From Alkalihalobacillus sp. TS-13 (GTDB lineage Bacteria > Bacillota > Bacilli > Bacillales > Fictibacillaceae): DNA of 64,000 bases. The notes below the pieces were generated by a model. The model worked only from the letters and a program-made list of their open reading frames with translations, was not told where the DNA came from and ran no database searches. The stretch spans positions 124,001 to 188,000 of the forward strand of contig NZ_JAHKSI010000002.1 of assembly GCF_019720915.1 (NCBI RefSeq). Reading direction: 5' to 3'. The position numbers and the translations under genes were made by a program. The number at the start of each line of letters is the position of its first letter. Position 1 is the stretch's first letter. Positions 32,216 through 39,316 of this stretch are shown piece after piece.

Positions 32216-34107
32216 AATAATGGCGCCTCCTTTCTCAGCATGACGCCGACCATGACTGCCTGCTCTTTTTTCAACAGCGGTTCCATCGGTAATCTGAATA
32301 CGTCAAGTTTGCGGCGATTTTTCTGTAGTGTTTCTAATCCATTCTGAAGACTTTCTACCATTTCTGATGGCCAGATCTCAATTTCCACTGGGGCTATTTC
32401 CTGAACAGATACTTGTGATAGCTCAATGACCTGCGTTGCCAGGTTCGTCTCCTTGTTCTGTCCCTTCATCACCGCATGTTGAAGCGTATTGCGGAGGGCG
32501 ATCGTCGGATTCAGACCGGTGCTACCATACCAGCGGTTTTTCACCTTGATCCAAATAACTGGGAATCCCGCAGTTTCTCTCCCAAAATAGATTTCTGGTT
32601 CTCTGTCCATCGTTTTCAGTACCTTCAAATAATACTGGCAATGCTGATCAGTAACTTTAGTCAAACTCACACGGGAGACCCTGGGATTTTCTGTGCGTGT
32701 TTGCAGTTCCTCAAGCAAGCATTTTTGCACAGCACGGAAAACGCCCTCCGCAGGCGTTTCACCAGCACCGATTCCGACGAACTTTTCGGCTCGGTCTTGC
32801 ATCTGCAGTTTTTCAATGAACCTCTCTCCATACCTTTCCAGTCCCGTGAGGCCAGCTTCTCGACGTGCTTCCTCATGTGTCAGCCCGATGCAGATTTGTG
32901 CAGGTAAAAGTTCTGCAGGACCCTCTGAAAGCGGGTCGACTACTTGGATTTCGCACTGTGAAAGTGGGATCTGATTCAAATCTCTTTCTATCCAGCGGTG
33001 AAAAACGCCTGAGACCTCCGAGGTCAACTGACTGAAGCTCAAGAATAAATTCGTATCCCTATTCTGTTTTTCAAAAATCTCCTCTTCATCCATCCACTCG
33101 ATCCGTTCTCGGGTGTTTGGCTGCGGCAGAAAAGGATGCCATTTCCCATCCAGCGTGAACAAATCCAAAAGGTAGAATTGATGGCGGTCCGTCCCTGTAA
33201 CCTCCGTGATTTTTTTAAACAGTTCAAATGCGCAAATGTTGGCTAGCATCGCTCCGGCTGTTGAGGAGGATGAATCCGATCGCTGTGCTTTTTCAAAAAC
33301 AGTGTGATGAATGCTTTGCCACGCAGTCTCCCAACCTACTTCAGAACCTGAATGGACGACTGGACCGGCAATCCCGAATCCGTCAAGGGACACTGCCGGG
33401 ATGAACATTTTCTTCCCATTGCGGCACGCCGATTGGATCGTGCAGAGCTCCTCTACTTCACCTTGTTGAGAAACATATAAAACACAGTCGAAGGGTTCAA
33501 TGAGATCATGCCATGAAATTCCCCTCTCAGCCTGGGAGATCGTGCTGAGCGCTACCTCGGGATCGGTTTTCCGAGCTTGCACAGTAAGTTCAGATAACCG
33601 TTTCCGATTCGTAGGCATGGAGCCCGTGATCATCGTATGGAATGTCGGCAATCCCGATTCAAGCAATGCCGAAACCAGAGATAAAAAAATCGGTCCGGCA
33701 CCGATTGCCAGCACGTTCGCTTTCCGGTATTCTTGGAAACGATACGCACCTGAACCGCCGGAACTGTTCAGAAACTCGATCTGGGACGAATACTTTTTTA
33801 AAATCTCCTCCTTCAAATCATGAGGACTATCCTGGCTAAGGTCCCGCAGGAATCCGTTCTTATACAGCGTTTCAGTAATTTCATAGACCCGGTCCCTGTA
33901 AGGCTCGGGCAAGCCGTCCGTCATGTCCCTTAATGAAAAATCCCCGCTGTACATCGGGAGCAATTTTTCAACCCACTGATTGATTGACTTCCCTTGCATC
34001 CTGAAGGATCCCGAATTGTTTCGGAAATACACGCTGTCCTTCGCATCAGGGGAGAAAAAAGTATCCCTATTCACTTTCAAACGCATCGAAGGGCTCAATT
34101 TCATCAT
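32212..34107 (-). CDS. ThiF-like TOMM maturation protein (ocin_ThiF_like family)
   Basis: A 631-residue protein of the family known from heterocycloanthracin operons (TIGR03693, putative thiazole-containing bacteriocin maturation protein). It contains a Rossmann-like segment ANVLAIGAGPIFLSLVSALLESGLP near residue 135, as in ThiF/E1 proteins, but lacks an obvious ATP-site arginine finger and C-x2-C zinc knots. It probably presents the precursor leader to the YcaO enzyme, like F-proteins. I start it at 34107, where AAGGAGGAG lies seven bases upstream; the longer frame to 34209 has no site and runs into the terminator. It is translationally coupled to the cyclodehydratase gene (four-base overlap). 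Confidence 0.88.
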   Translation of the reverse strand: MMKLSPSMRLKVNRDTFFSPDAKDSVYFRNNSGSFRMQGKSINQWVEKLLPMYSGDFSLRDMTDGLPEPYRDRVYEITETLYKNGFLRDLSQDSPHDLKEEILKKYSSQIEFLNSSGGSGAYRFQEYRKANVLAIGAGPIFLSLVSALLESGLPTFHTMITGSMPTNRKRLSELTVQARKTDPEVALSTISQAERGISWHDLIEPFDCVLYVSQQGEVEELCTIQSACRNGKKMFIPAVSLDGFGIAGPVVHSGSEVGWETAWQSIHHTVFEKAQRSDSSSSTAGAMLANICAFELFKKITEVTGTDRHQFYLLDLFTLDGKWHPFLPQPNTRERIEWMDEEEIFEKQNRDTNLFLSFSQLTSEVSGVFHRWIERDLNQIPLSQCEIQVVDPLSEGPAELLPAQICIGLTHEEARREAGLTGLERYGERFIEKLQMQDRAEKFVGIGAGETPAEGVFRAVQKCLLEELQTRTENPRVSRVSLTKVTDQHCQYYLKVLKTMDREPEIYFGRETAGFPVIWIKVKNRWYGSTGLNPTIALRNTLQHAVMKGQNKETNLATQVIELSQVSVQEIAPVEIEIWPSEMVESLQNGLETLQKNRRKLDVFRLPMEPLLKKEQAVMVGVMLRKEAPLL

Positions 34108-34211
34108 TCCGCTCCTCCTTAACTGAGATCTGGGGTGGTCTGTTTTATCGGATTGCTTCATATGAGTGTATGTATGAGGATTTGTCTTATATTCGTAATT
34201 ATTGGTCATTG

Positions 34212-34240
34212 AAAAAGAACCCCAGCTTTAGCTGGGATTC
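34212..34240 (-). terminator. Intrinsic terminator between TOMM precursor and maturation genes
   Basis: On the minus strand CCCAGCT and AGCTGGG form a perfect stem with a two-base loop, followed by GTTCTTTTT. It lies 18 bp past the precursor stop and 105 bp before the ThiF-like start. Partial read-through would give much more precursor than enzyme mRNA. Confidence 0.87.
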
Positions 34241-34257
34241 TCTTTGAAACCTTCTGA

Positions 34258-34587
34258 TCAACCGCCTCCGCACGGGCCAGGGCCGCCGCCACATGGACCT
34301 CCGCATCGGCCACCACATCTGCCGCCGCCACATGGACCTCCGCAATGACCACCACATGGGCCGAAGCAACGTCCGCCACATGGACCGAAGCAACGTCCGC
34401 CACATGGGCCGAAGCAACGTCCGCCACATGGGCCGAAGCAACGCCCGCATGGACCAAAACATGGACCTATGAAAACACATAATCTTGCTTCTTCTTCATA
34501 ATCTTCATGATGGCTGCTCGGGACGAATTCATTTGCGTTGAAGTCGCCAATGTCTAGTCCCTGAAGATCTTGTCGGAACTCATTCAT
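34258..34587 (-). CDS. Heterocycloanthracin/sonorensin-family thiazole peptide precursor
   Basis: A 109-residue TOMM precursor. Residues 1-35 form an acidic leader (MNEFRQDLQGLDIGDFNANE, then a Glu-rich segment). Residues 37-109 form a core of only Gly, Cys, Pro, Arg, Phe, His and a few others, with 17 Cys and no Ser or Thr. From Cys50 to Cys86 a cysteine occurs at every fourth position. Only thiazoles can form in such a core. The leader and the CxxC-rich core match the heterocycloanthracin family (BA_2677-like) and sonorensin. A GGGGGA site precedes the ATG. The three modifying enzymes follow directly on the same strand. Expected role: secreted antibacterial peptide. Confidence 0.92.
   Translation of the reverse strand: MNEFRQDLQGLDIGDFNANEFVPSSHHEDYEEEARLCVFIGPCFGPCGRCFGPCGGRCFGPCGGRCFGPCGGRCFGPCGGHCGGPCGGGRCGGRCGGPCGGGPGPCGGG
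34355..34450. repeat. 24-bp tandem repeats encoding the precursor core
   Basis: Units beginning CATGGxCCGAAGCAACGTCC recur at 34355, 34379, 34403 and 34427, encoding eight residues each (CGGRCFGP). The near-identical DNA means that core length can change by slippage or recombination. All three minus-strand frames are open here as a by-product of the repeat. Confidence 0.92.
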
Positions 34588-34867
34588 CGCATTTCCCCCT
34601 ATCCTTCAAAACTTGAATGGACTGTTATATGAATACATGCTGGAAAAATTACAACTCTCTTCAACACTGTATGAGGAAGGGTCGGGGGTTGTTACAATTC
34701 AACTTGTCTCTATTTTTGTTAGAGAGATGGGGGGTTTTTAAAAAGCTTTTGAATAATAGAAGGGAGGCGGTTTTCTCGAAAAATCGTTTCATATTTTATT
34801 TGGAATGACTTCTTTGCGGAATCTGTGCATTTTTCAAGATAATCTGTTCACTTCTCATATTTACAGT

Positions 34868-34901
34868 AAAAACCCCCGGTCTGCATCGGCATCCCGGAGG
34901 T
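34868..34901 (-). terminator. Intrinsic terminator after the subtilisin gene
   Basis: CTCCGGG pairs with CCGGGGG on the minus strand and is followed by TTTTT. The gap from here to the precursor start (34588-34867) must hold the precursor promoter, but I see no convincing -35/-10 pair. Confidence 0.85.
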
Positions 34902-34917
34902 ATAGCTTACATGTATT

Positions 34918-36093
34918 TTAGTGTTGTACTGCTTTTGCTGCGTTCAAACGTCCATTTTGGAAGAGGGTTCCTGTGCCTCTTACGTCATCTGCTGTTTCTT
35001 CCAGGGCTGTACGGATTTGTTCAGCACTTTTACCTTGAGCGGCAAGCAATCCAGCAACACCTGCCACAACCGGTGATGCCATCGATGTTCCAGAGTAACT
35101 TGCATATCCGCCATTCGGAATCGTCGAGTAGATGTCAACGCCAGGTGCTGCGATATCAACCCAGGTTCCGTAGTTGGAGAAATAGGCAATCGTATCATTC
35201 TGATCCGTTGCTGCTACCGCGATCGCATTTTCATAAAACGCCGGATAGCTTGGCAATGGTGTGCTTGAGTTCCCTGCGGCTGCTACGACAACAGAGCCTT
35301 GCTCCCACGCGTAGTTAACTGCATCTTCTAAGGTTTGAGTGCCGACTGCTCCACCAAGGCTCAAGTTGATTACCTGGGCACCTTGATCTGCCGCATAACG
35401 GATTCCTTGAGCGACATCATCAAGAGAACCGCTCCCATCTGCATCTAGTACACGGACAGGAAGAATGGATGCTTCAGGTGCCAAACCTGCGATTCCTTCG
35501 CCATTATCAGTATTGGCTGCTGCAATTCCAGCGACGTGTGTGCCATGTTCATTTTCATCGATCGCGTCATTATCATCATCGACAAAATCATAGCCTTCCA
35601 AGACTTTCCCGTCTAAATCCGGGTGATTATAATCGACGCCAGTATCGACAACAGCGATTTTAACGGATGGATCACTAAGCGTTACATCCCATGCTGCTTC
35701 TGCTCCAACTTTTTGCGGTGCATACTGTAAGGAATGATACGCAGGATCATTCGGCATGTAATTTACGTGGAGCGTCACGTTCGGTTCAGCATACGAAACG
35801 GCATCAAGAGCCTCGAATGATTCGACCGCTTCTGACACATTCCCTTCCACTTTTACCACTAAAAATTCTTCGGTCTTCTCAGTGAGTTCTCCATTTACCT
35901 CGGCTAAGACTTCGTCTGTAATTGATGATGTGATCGACTCTTCAAAATGGACGATTACTTCCTGCGGTGCCGACTGCTCCGTAATCGGCTTGAAGGTCGG
36001 TTCTTTTTCGCTTGAACCTGCTGCGGATGCTGGTACTGCCATCCCAATGACTAGAGATAAGGATGCAACGAATGTCCCAAGACGTTTTAACAT
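34918..36093 (-). CDS. Secreted subtilisin-like serine protease (S8 family)
   Basis: A 391-residue pre-pro-protease. The Sec signal (LKRLGTFVASLSLVIGMAVPASA) is followed by an I9 inhibitor propeptide (about 45-110, VIVHFEESITSS to AEPNVTLH) and the catalytic domain. The triad is visible as Asp in AVVDTGVDYNHPDLDG (about 148), His in EHGTHVAGIAAAN (about 183) and Ser in SGTSMASPVVAGVAG (about 337). Size and order resemble thermitase-type proteases. The start at 36093 follows GGGAGTG. It lies 330 bp upstream of the TOMM precursor on the same strand, with a terminator between, so any role in leader removal is only a guess. Confidence 0.93.
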   Translation of the reverse strand: MLKRLGTFVASLSLVIGMAVPASAAGSSEKEPTFKPITEQSAPQEVIVHFEESITSSITDEVLAEVNGELTEKTEEFLVVKVEGNVSEAVESFEALDAVSYAEPNVTLHVNYMPNDPAYHSLQYAPQKVGAEAAWDVTLSDPSVKIAVVDTGVDYNHPDLDGKVLEGYDFVDDDNDAIDENEHGTHVAGIAAANTDNGEGIAGLAPEASILPVRVLDADGSGSLDDVAQGIRYAADQGAQVINLSLGGAVGTQTLEDAVNYAWEQGSVVVAAAGNSSTPLPSYPAFYENAIAVAATDQNDTIAYFSNYGTWVDIAAPGVDIYSTIPNGGYASYSGTSMASPVVAGVAGLLAAQGKSAEQIRTALEETADDVRGTGTLFQNGRLNAAKAVQH

Positions 36094-36332
36094 AGAATCA
36101 CTCCCCATATGTATTGACCTAAAAAGTTTCTAGGTGTTAGGAGAGGATTCTACAATATTCTACAATTCCCTTTAATGTTATCTTGAAATAATGATATTTT
36201 ACTATATTAAAAGAGAAACGTGCTAATAGATGGTCATGAACACCTAATTAAGTTTATAGGCAATCCCCAAACATCGCCCCACAAAATAGACAGGAATTGC
36301 TTTTTATGAATAAAAAAGGTGAATAGGGTTTG

Positions 36333-36383
36333 TTCGGAATCCGAAACATTTCTTTTGACTCTATTATTTGATAGGGGTAAGAT
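36333..36383 (+). promoter_or_regulatory. Promoter and palindrome upstream of the EamA transporter
   Basis: TTGACT (36355-36360) and TAAGAT (36378-36383) are 17 bp apart, a good housekeeping promoter 30 bp before the start codon. Just upstream lies the perfect palindrome TTCGGA-A-TCCGAA (36333-36345), a candidate operator for an unknown regulator. The rest of the 36094-36412 gap shows nothing clear. Confidence 0.65.
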
Positions 36384-36412
36384 ACACTTATCATTTTACA
36401 GATAGGAAAGAG

Positions 36413-37354
36413 ATGAGGGCTTTGTCCAAACCGGCAACGTATATTTTATTACTCTTGTTGATGATGATCTGGGGATTCAATGTCATAGCTATCAAGTTGG
36501 TCGTAAATTACTTCGATCCGATCACAATCACCGCTTTCCGCATTTTGACTGCTGGGATTGTCGTCCTAATCGTACTGACGGCCAAAAATGAATTCCGTAA
36601 AATGACACGACAGCAGTTTGTCTATGTCACAATCGGTGCCTTGACAGGGATCACAGGTCATCACTACTTCCTCTCGATGGGATTGACGATGACCACAGCT
36701 TCGAATACAGGGCTGATTATCGCCCTGGTCCCGTTAATGACCTCTCTCCTGGCGATCGTGTTCCTCGGAGATCGGTTGACACTTTTACGATTGATCGGCA
36801 TATTCCTCGGACTCATCGGGGTTTCTTTTATCGTATTGAATGGCTCAGGAGAGCTTTCGAGCATATCCCGCGGGGACTTCTATATTTTCCTTTGTGTGAT
36901 TGCCCAGGCTGTCAGCTTCATTACTATTAAAAAAGCGACGGAAACGATGGGTGCGAGACTAATCACATTCTGGATGCAAATCATCGGATCAGCCTTCTTG
37001 TTCCTTATCAGCCTGAAAATGGAACCACAAGGAATGGAAAGCCTTACGACCGGAAAACCATGGATATGGGCTGTGTTCGCTGCTTCTGCCATCCTTGCGA
37101 CAGGTCTCGGTCACATGTTCTACAACCGGGCGATCCACGATCTTGGAGCAGGAGAAACAGCGATTTTCATCAATCTTACACCATTCTTCTCGTTGACCGG
37201 GTCTTATCTATTTTTGAACGAAACCATCGCCGCGGCCCAGTTATTCGGATTCATTTTCATCGTTTCCGGAGTTGTATTGGGAACCGGAGCATTGGAAAAC
37301 AGAAGACATTATAAAGTGCAGCGGATCCAGAAAAAAGAGAGCGATTTTTCATGA
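36413..37354 (+). CDS. EamA/DMT-family permease
   Basis: A 313-residue drug/metabolite transporter-superfamily protein with ten predicted helices in two EamA repeats (about 8-140 and 150-285). It opens with YILLLLLMMIWGFNVIAIKLVVNYFDPITITAFRI and has the second-repeat features TIKKATETMGARLITFWMQIIGSAFLF and NLTPFFSLTGSYLFLNETI. Substrates are usually amino acids, nucleosides or drugs and cannot be assigned. The start at 36413 is close to a GGAAAG site; a TTG four codons later is an alternative. A clear promoter lies upstream. It is divergent from the subtilisin gene. Confidence 0.88.
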   Translation: MRALSKPATYILLLLLMMIWGFNVIAIKLVVNYFDPITITAFRILTAGIVVLIVLTAKNEFRKMTRQQFVYVTIGALTGITGHHYFLSMGLTMTTASNTGLIIALVPLMTSLLAIVFLGDRLTLLRLIGIFLGLIGVSFIVLNGSGELSSISRGDFYIFLCVIAQAVSFITIKKATETMGARLITFWMQIIGSAFLFLISLKMEPQGMESLTTGKPWIWAVFAASAILATGLGHMFYNRAIHDLGAGETAIFINLTPFFSLTGSYLFLNETIAAAQLFGFIFIVSGVVLGTGALENRRHYKVQRIQKKESDFS

Positions 37355-37383
37355 ATGGCGAAATTGTCACATAATTTTAAAAA

Positions 37384-37398
37384 TTATCATGATTATTA
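37384..37398. promoter_or_regulatory. Fur-box-like site upstream of fbpB
   Basis: TAATAATCATGATAA (read on the minus strand) matches the Fur consensus TGATAATNATTATCA at about 12 of 15 positions. It lies 43 bp before the FbpB start. fbpB is a Fur target in B. subtilis, which supports the call. Confidence 0.68.
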
Positions 37399-37441
37399 AA
37401 TAGGAATAAGTGGTACACTAGCATTGAAGGAGTTGATAACA

Positions 37442-37570
37442 ATGCGTAAACGTAAAACCTCATTTAAACAATTAGTCATAGAAAATAGAAACAACTTGAT
37501 CAATAATCCACAAGAGATGGAAAAGATCGAGAAAAAGCTTGAGAAAAAGCAATTGAATAAATCATCCTAA
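37442..37570 (+). CDS. fbpB: FbpB-family small basic protein
   Basis: A 42-residue highly charged protein starting MRKRKTSFKQLVIENRNN and continuing EMEKIEKKLEKKQL, the recognisable FbpB pattern. In B. subtilis FbpB is a Fur-regulated protein of the iron-sparing response that works with the small RNA FsrA, perhaps as an RNA chaperone, to lower synthesis of iron-rich enzymes. A GAAGGAG site precedes the ATG and a Fur-like box lies upstream. A repeat element (family A) begins at its stop codon, and a terminator follows that. Confidence 0.85.
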   Translation: MRKRKTSFKQLVIENRNNLINNPQEMEKIEKKLEKKQLNKSS

Positions 37571-37640
37571 TTAAAGAAAACTTGGAAAAGCCAAGCCTTA
37601 GCGAAGGCTTAGCCAGTATTCATACTTTCTTTAAGTGCAA
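37571..37640. repeat. Dispersed repeat, family A, copy 1 (70 bp)
   Basis: Shares TTAAAG-AAACTTGG at the left, AAGCCAAGCCTTAGCG in the middle and CATACTTTCTTTAAGTGCAA at the right with copies at 39211, 46261 and 53304. The two ends are inverted repeats (ACTTAAAGGAAA / ACTTAAAGAAAG). It lies between the fbpB stop and the terminator. Confidence 0.8.
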
Positions 37641-37643
37641 GCT

Positions 37644-37678
37644 AAGGAGCTGACCCATAATGGATCAGCTCCTTTTTC
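37644..37678. terminator. Bidirectional terminator between fbpB and the next gene
   Basis: AAGGAGCTGA pairs perfectly with TCAGCTCCTT and is followed by TTTTCTT on the plus strand. It serves fbpB and may also serve the minus-strand gene ending at 37697. Confidence 0.88.
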
Positions 37679-37696
37679 TTCGATCAAAAGGGACTT

Positions 37697-37879
37697 TTAG
37701 GCTTGGTTCACTTTACATTGCTCGAGAGCAGCATCCCAATTCGGAAAGTAATACAATGCGTTTTTCATTAGCTCTGGGTTGGACTTTTTAACCTGTTTCT
37801 TTCGAAGCGGCTCTCCTTCCTTTTTTGCTAAATCAGAAATTTTCTGGACAACTTCATCAACGCTCATACTTACTTCCAT
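37697..37879 (-). CDS. Small protein resembling the homing-endonuclease-associated repeat
   Basis: A 60-residue basic protein, start at 37879 after GGGAGG. The pattern VQKISDLAKKEGEPLRKKQVKKSNPELMKNALYYFPNWDAALEQC resembles the homing-endonuclease-associated repeat, a small DNA-binding helix-turn-helix module in which a FGSWxxAL motif follows a Lys-rich helix. Here that motif reads FPNWDAAL. If this is right, the protein binds DNA. It stands alone, with no nuclease gene nearby. The resemblance is by eye and moderate. Confidence 0.55.
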   Translation of the reverse strand: MEVSMSVDEVVQKISDLAKKEGEPLRKKQVKKSNPELMKNALYYFPNWDAALEQCKVNQA

Positions 37880-37944
37880 TTTATTCCTCCCTTGTTTTGT
37901 TACCTCCATTCTTCCCTATTCTTACTCAAACATACTTGCTTTTT

Positions 37945-38877
37945 TCAAGTGATTCTCGGTGAAACGGTTGGTTCTGTCACAGTCAATGTGCGGTTGATTG
38001 TATCCATTAGTGCCAGTGCCCCGATCGGTATGGCAGCTTTATACGTGCCGTGACCGGTGGCTAAATTCGTCATCAGCGGTTTCCCAAGCGGGACAAGAAA
38101 ATCATTGATCAGATCTTCATACGTCTTACCGTAGGCTTCTGGACATTCGGTGCATTCGCCCATAATAATTCCGGCACAATCGTTGAATTTACCAGCAAGC
38201 CTCAAATGTTCAAGGTACCGGTACATCGTATTGATCGGTTCATGAGTGTCTTCAAGGACCAGGATTTTCCCTTTTGTGTCGATCTCAACCGGAGTTCCTA
38301 GTGAGCCAACGAATGAAGTCAGATTCCCTCCAACAATCCGTCCTGAAACGATGCCCGGTACTTTCATGGTCAATGGCATCTCAGGAGGATTCTTGATTTG
38401 CCGCACTGGTAAAAAAGTCGAGGTCATCTCATAAAATTGATTGATATTGTAAGGTGGTGTATCCGGGGCAAAATCCTCGAGCATAAGGCTGTGGAATGTG
38501 AGTAAATCGCTGACTTGATAAAGGACATTCAATAAGATCGTAATGTCGCTATAACCGGTTAAAATTTTTGGGTTTTGTTTGATGACATTGTAGTCAAGGT
38601 ATGGGAGAATCCCTCCTACACCAACACCTCCTCGAGTAGGTAAAATCAATTTGACCTGCGGATTCCGGAACATGCTCATCAAATTGGCGGCGCGATCCTT
38701 TGGAGATCCCGCAAGAAAGCCGTCGTAAGCATAAACATGTTCGCCGACGATCACATTGAACCCCATACTTTTGAGCGTGTTGATATGTGTGTCGATTACT
38801 TCTTTCTCTAACGGGCTCCCCAGTGTAACGACTCCGATCGTGTCCCCCTTCCGCAGCATCGGCGGTTTCATCACCAT
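37945..38877 (-). CDS. S66-family L,D-carboxypeptidase / MccF-like protein
   Basis: A 310-residue serine peptidase of family S66. The nucleophile is in TGYSDITILLN (about residue 111), after GGVGVGGILPYLD. The Glu is in LEDTHEPINTMYRYL (about 206) and the His in LATGHGTYKAAIPIG (about 278). Family members recycle murein tetrapeptides (LdcA) or hydrolyse the antibiotic microcin C (MccF); B. subtilis YocD is related. Which activity applies is unclear. The start at 38877 follows GGGAGGAG. The 20-bp repeat array at 38943-39042 lies just upstream. Confidence 0.88.
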   Translation of the reverse strand: MVMKPPMLRKGDTIGVVTLGSPLEKEVIDTHINTLKSMGFNVIVGEHVYAYDGFLAGSPKDRAANLMSMFRNPQVKLILPTRGGVGVGGILPYLDYNVIKQNPKILTGYSDITILLNVLYQVSDLLTFHSLMLEDFAPDTPPYNINQFYEMTSTFLPVRQIKNPPEMPLTMKVPGIVSGRIVGGNLTSFVGSLGTPVEIDTKGKILVLEDTHEPINTMYRYLEHLRLAGKFNDCAGIIMGECTECPEAYGKTYEDLINDFLVPLGKPLMTNLATGHGTYKAAIPIGALALMDTINRTLTVTEPTVSPRIT

Positions 38878-38942
38878 ACGTTCTCCTCCCAACTGATTCA
38901 TGCTCCCTTTTATCAGTTTATGGCGGGTGTGCAGATACATGC

Positions 38943-39042
38943 GTTTTTATCGTTTCGGTACGTTTTTGTAGCTATTTTCCCATTTTTGTAGATGATTTCT
39001 CATTTTTGTCATTTACCCCTCAATTTTGTAGATAATGATGGT
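38943..39042. repeat. 20-bp phased degenerate repeat array
   Basis: TTTTTGTAG-like units start at 38963, 38983, 39003 and 39023, exactly 20 bp apart, with a weaker one at 38943. Only the T-rich half is conserved. The unit differs from the array 90 bp away. Confidence 0.7.
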
Positions 39043-39130
39043 TCGTGTGTCCTGCGATGATAATTCTAAGTATTTTTAAAGAAAAATAGATGAAGGACTG
39101 ACGGTTGTCAGTCCACATTCGTATATCCTG

Positions 39131-39210
39131 ATTTTTTAGACTTCCCGTGAAATTTTTAGACTTATTTCAAATTTTTTAGGCTTTCCTCGAAATTTTTAGA
39201 CTTACGCTCA
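39131..39210. repeat. 20-bp phased repeat array (AATTTTTAGACTT units)
   Basis: The core A(A/T)TTTTTAGACTT starts at 39131, 39151, 39171 and 39191, an exact 20-bp period. It ends directly at family A copy 2. Non-coding; it lies between the end of phoD and the S66 gene. Confidence 0.8.
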
Positions 39211-39264
39211 TAAAGGAAACTTGGCAGAGTCAAGCCTTAGTTGCGCTTATCTTTCTATAAGTGT
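39211..39264. repeat. Dispersed repeat, family A, copy 2 (short)
   Basis: TAAAGGAAACTTGGCAGAGT is followed by CAAGCCTTAGTTGCGCTTAT and a right end TATAAGTGTAA. It is an internally shortened copy of the family seen at 37571, 46261 and 53304. Confidence 0.75.
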
Positions 39265-39305
39265 AAAAAAGAACTACCCCGCTTCCTTCAACAGAGGTAG
39301 TTCTC
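39264..39305 (-). terminator. Intrinsic terminator after phoD
   Basis: AGAACTACC pairs perfectly with GGTAGTTCT and is followed on the minus strand by TTTTTT. It lies 12 bp past the phoD stop. Confidence 0.9.
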
Positions 39306-39316
39306 GCTTTCCTGCT

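Noticed and set aside
28834-34000. Several plus-strand ORFs across the TOMM maturation genes
   Set aside because: All are antisense to frames with clear YcaO, SagB or ThiF-like signatures and lack ribosome sites.
34199-34480. Alternative minus-strand ORFs overlapping the TOMM precursor (Met/Trp/Arg-rich and Ala/Val-rich)
   Set aside because: They are by-products of the 24-bp repeats; only the Cys/Gly frame has a ribosome site and matches a peptide family.
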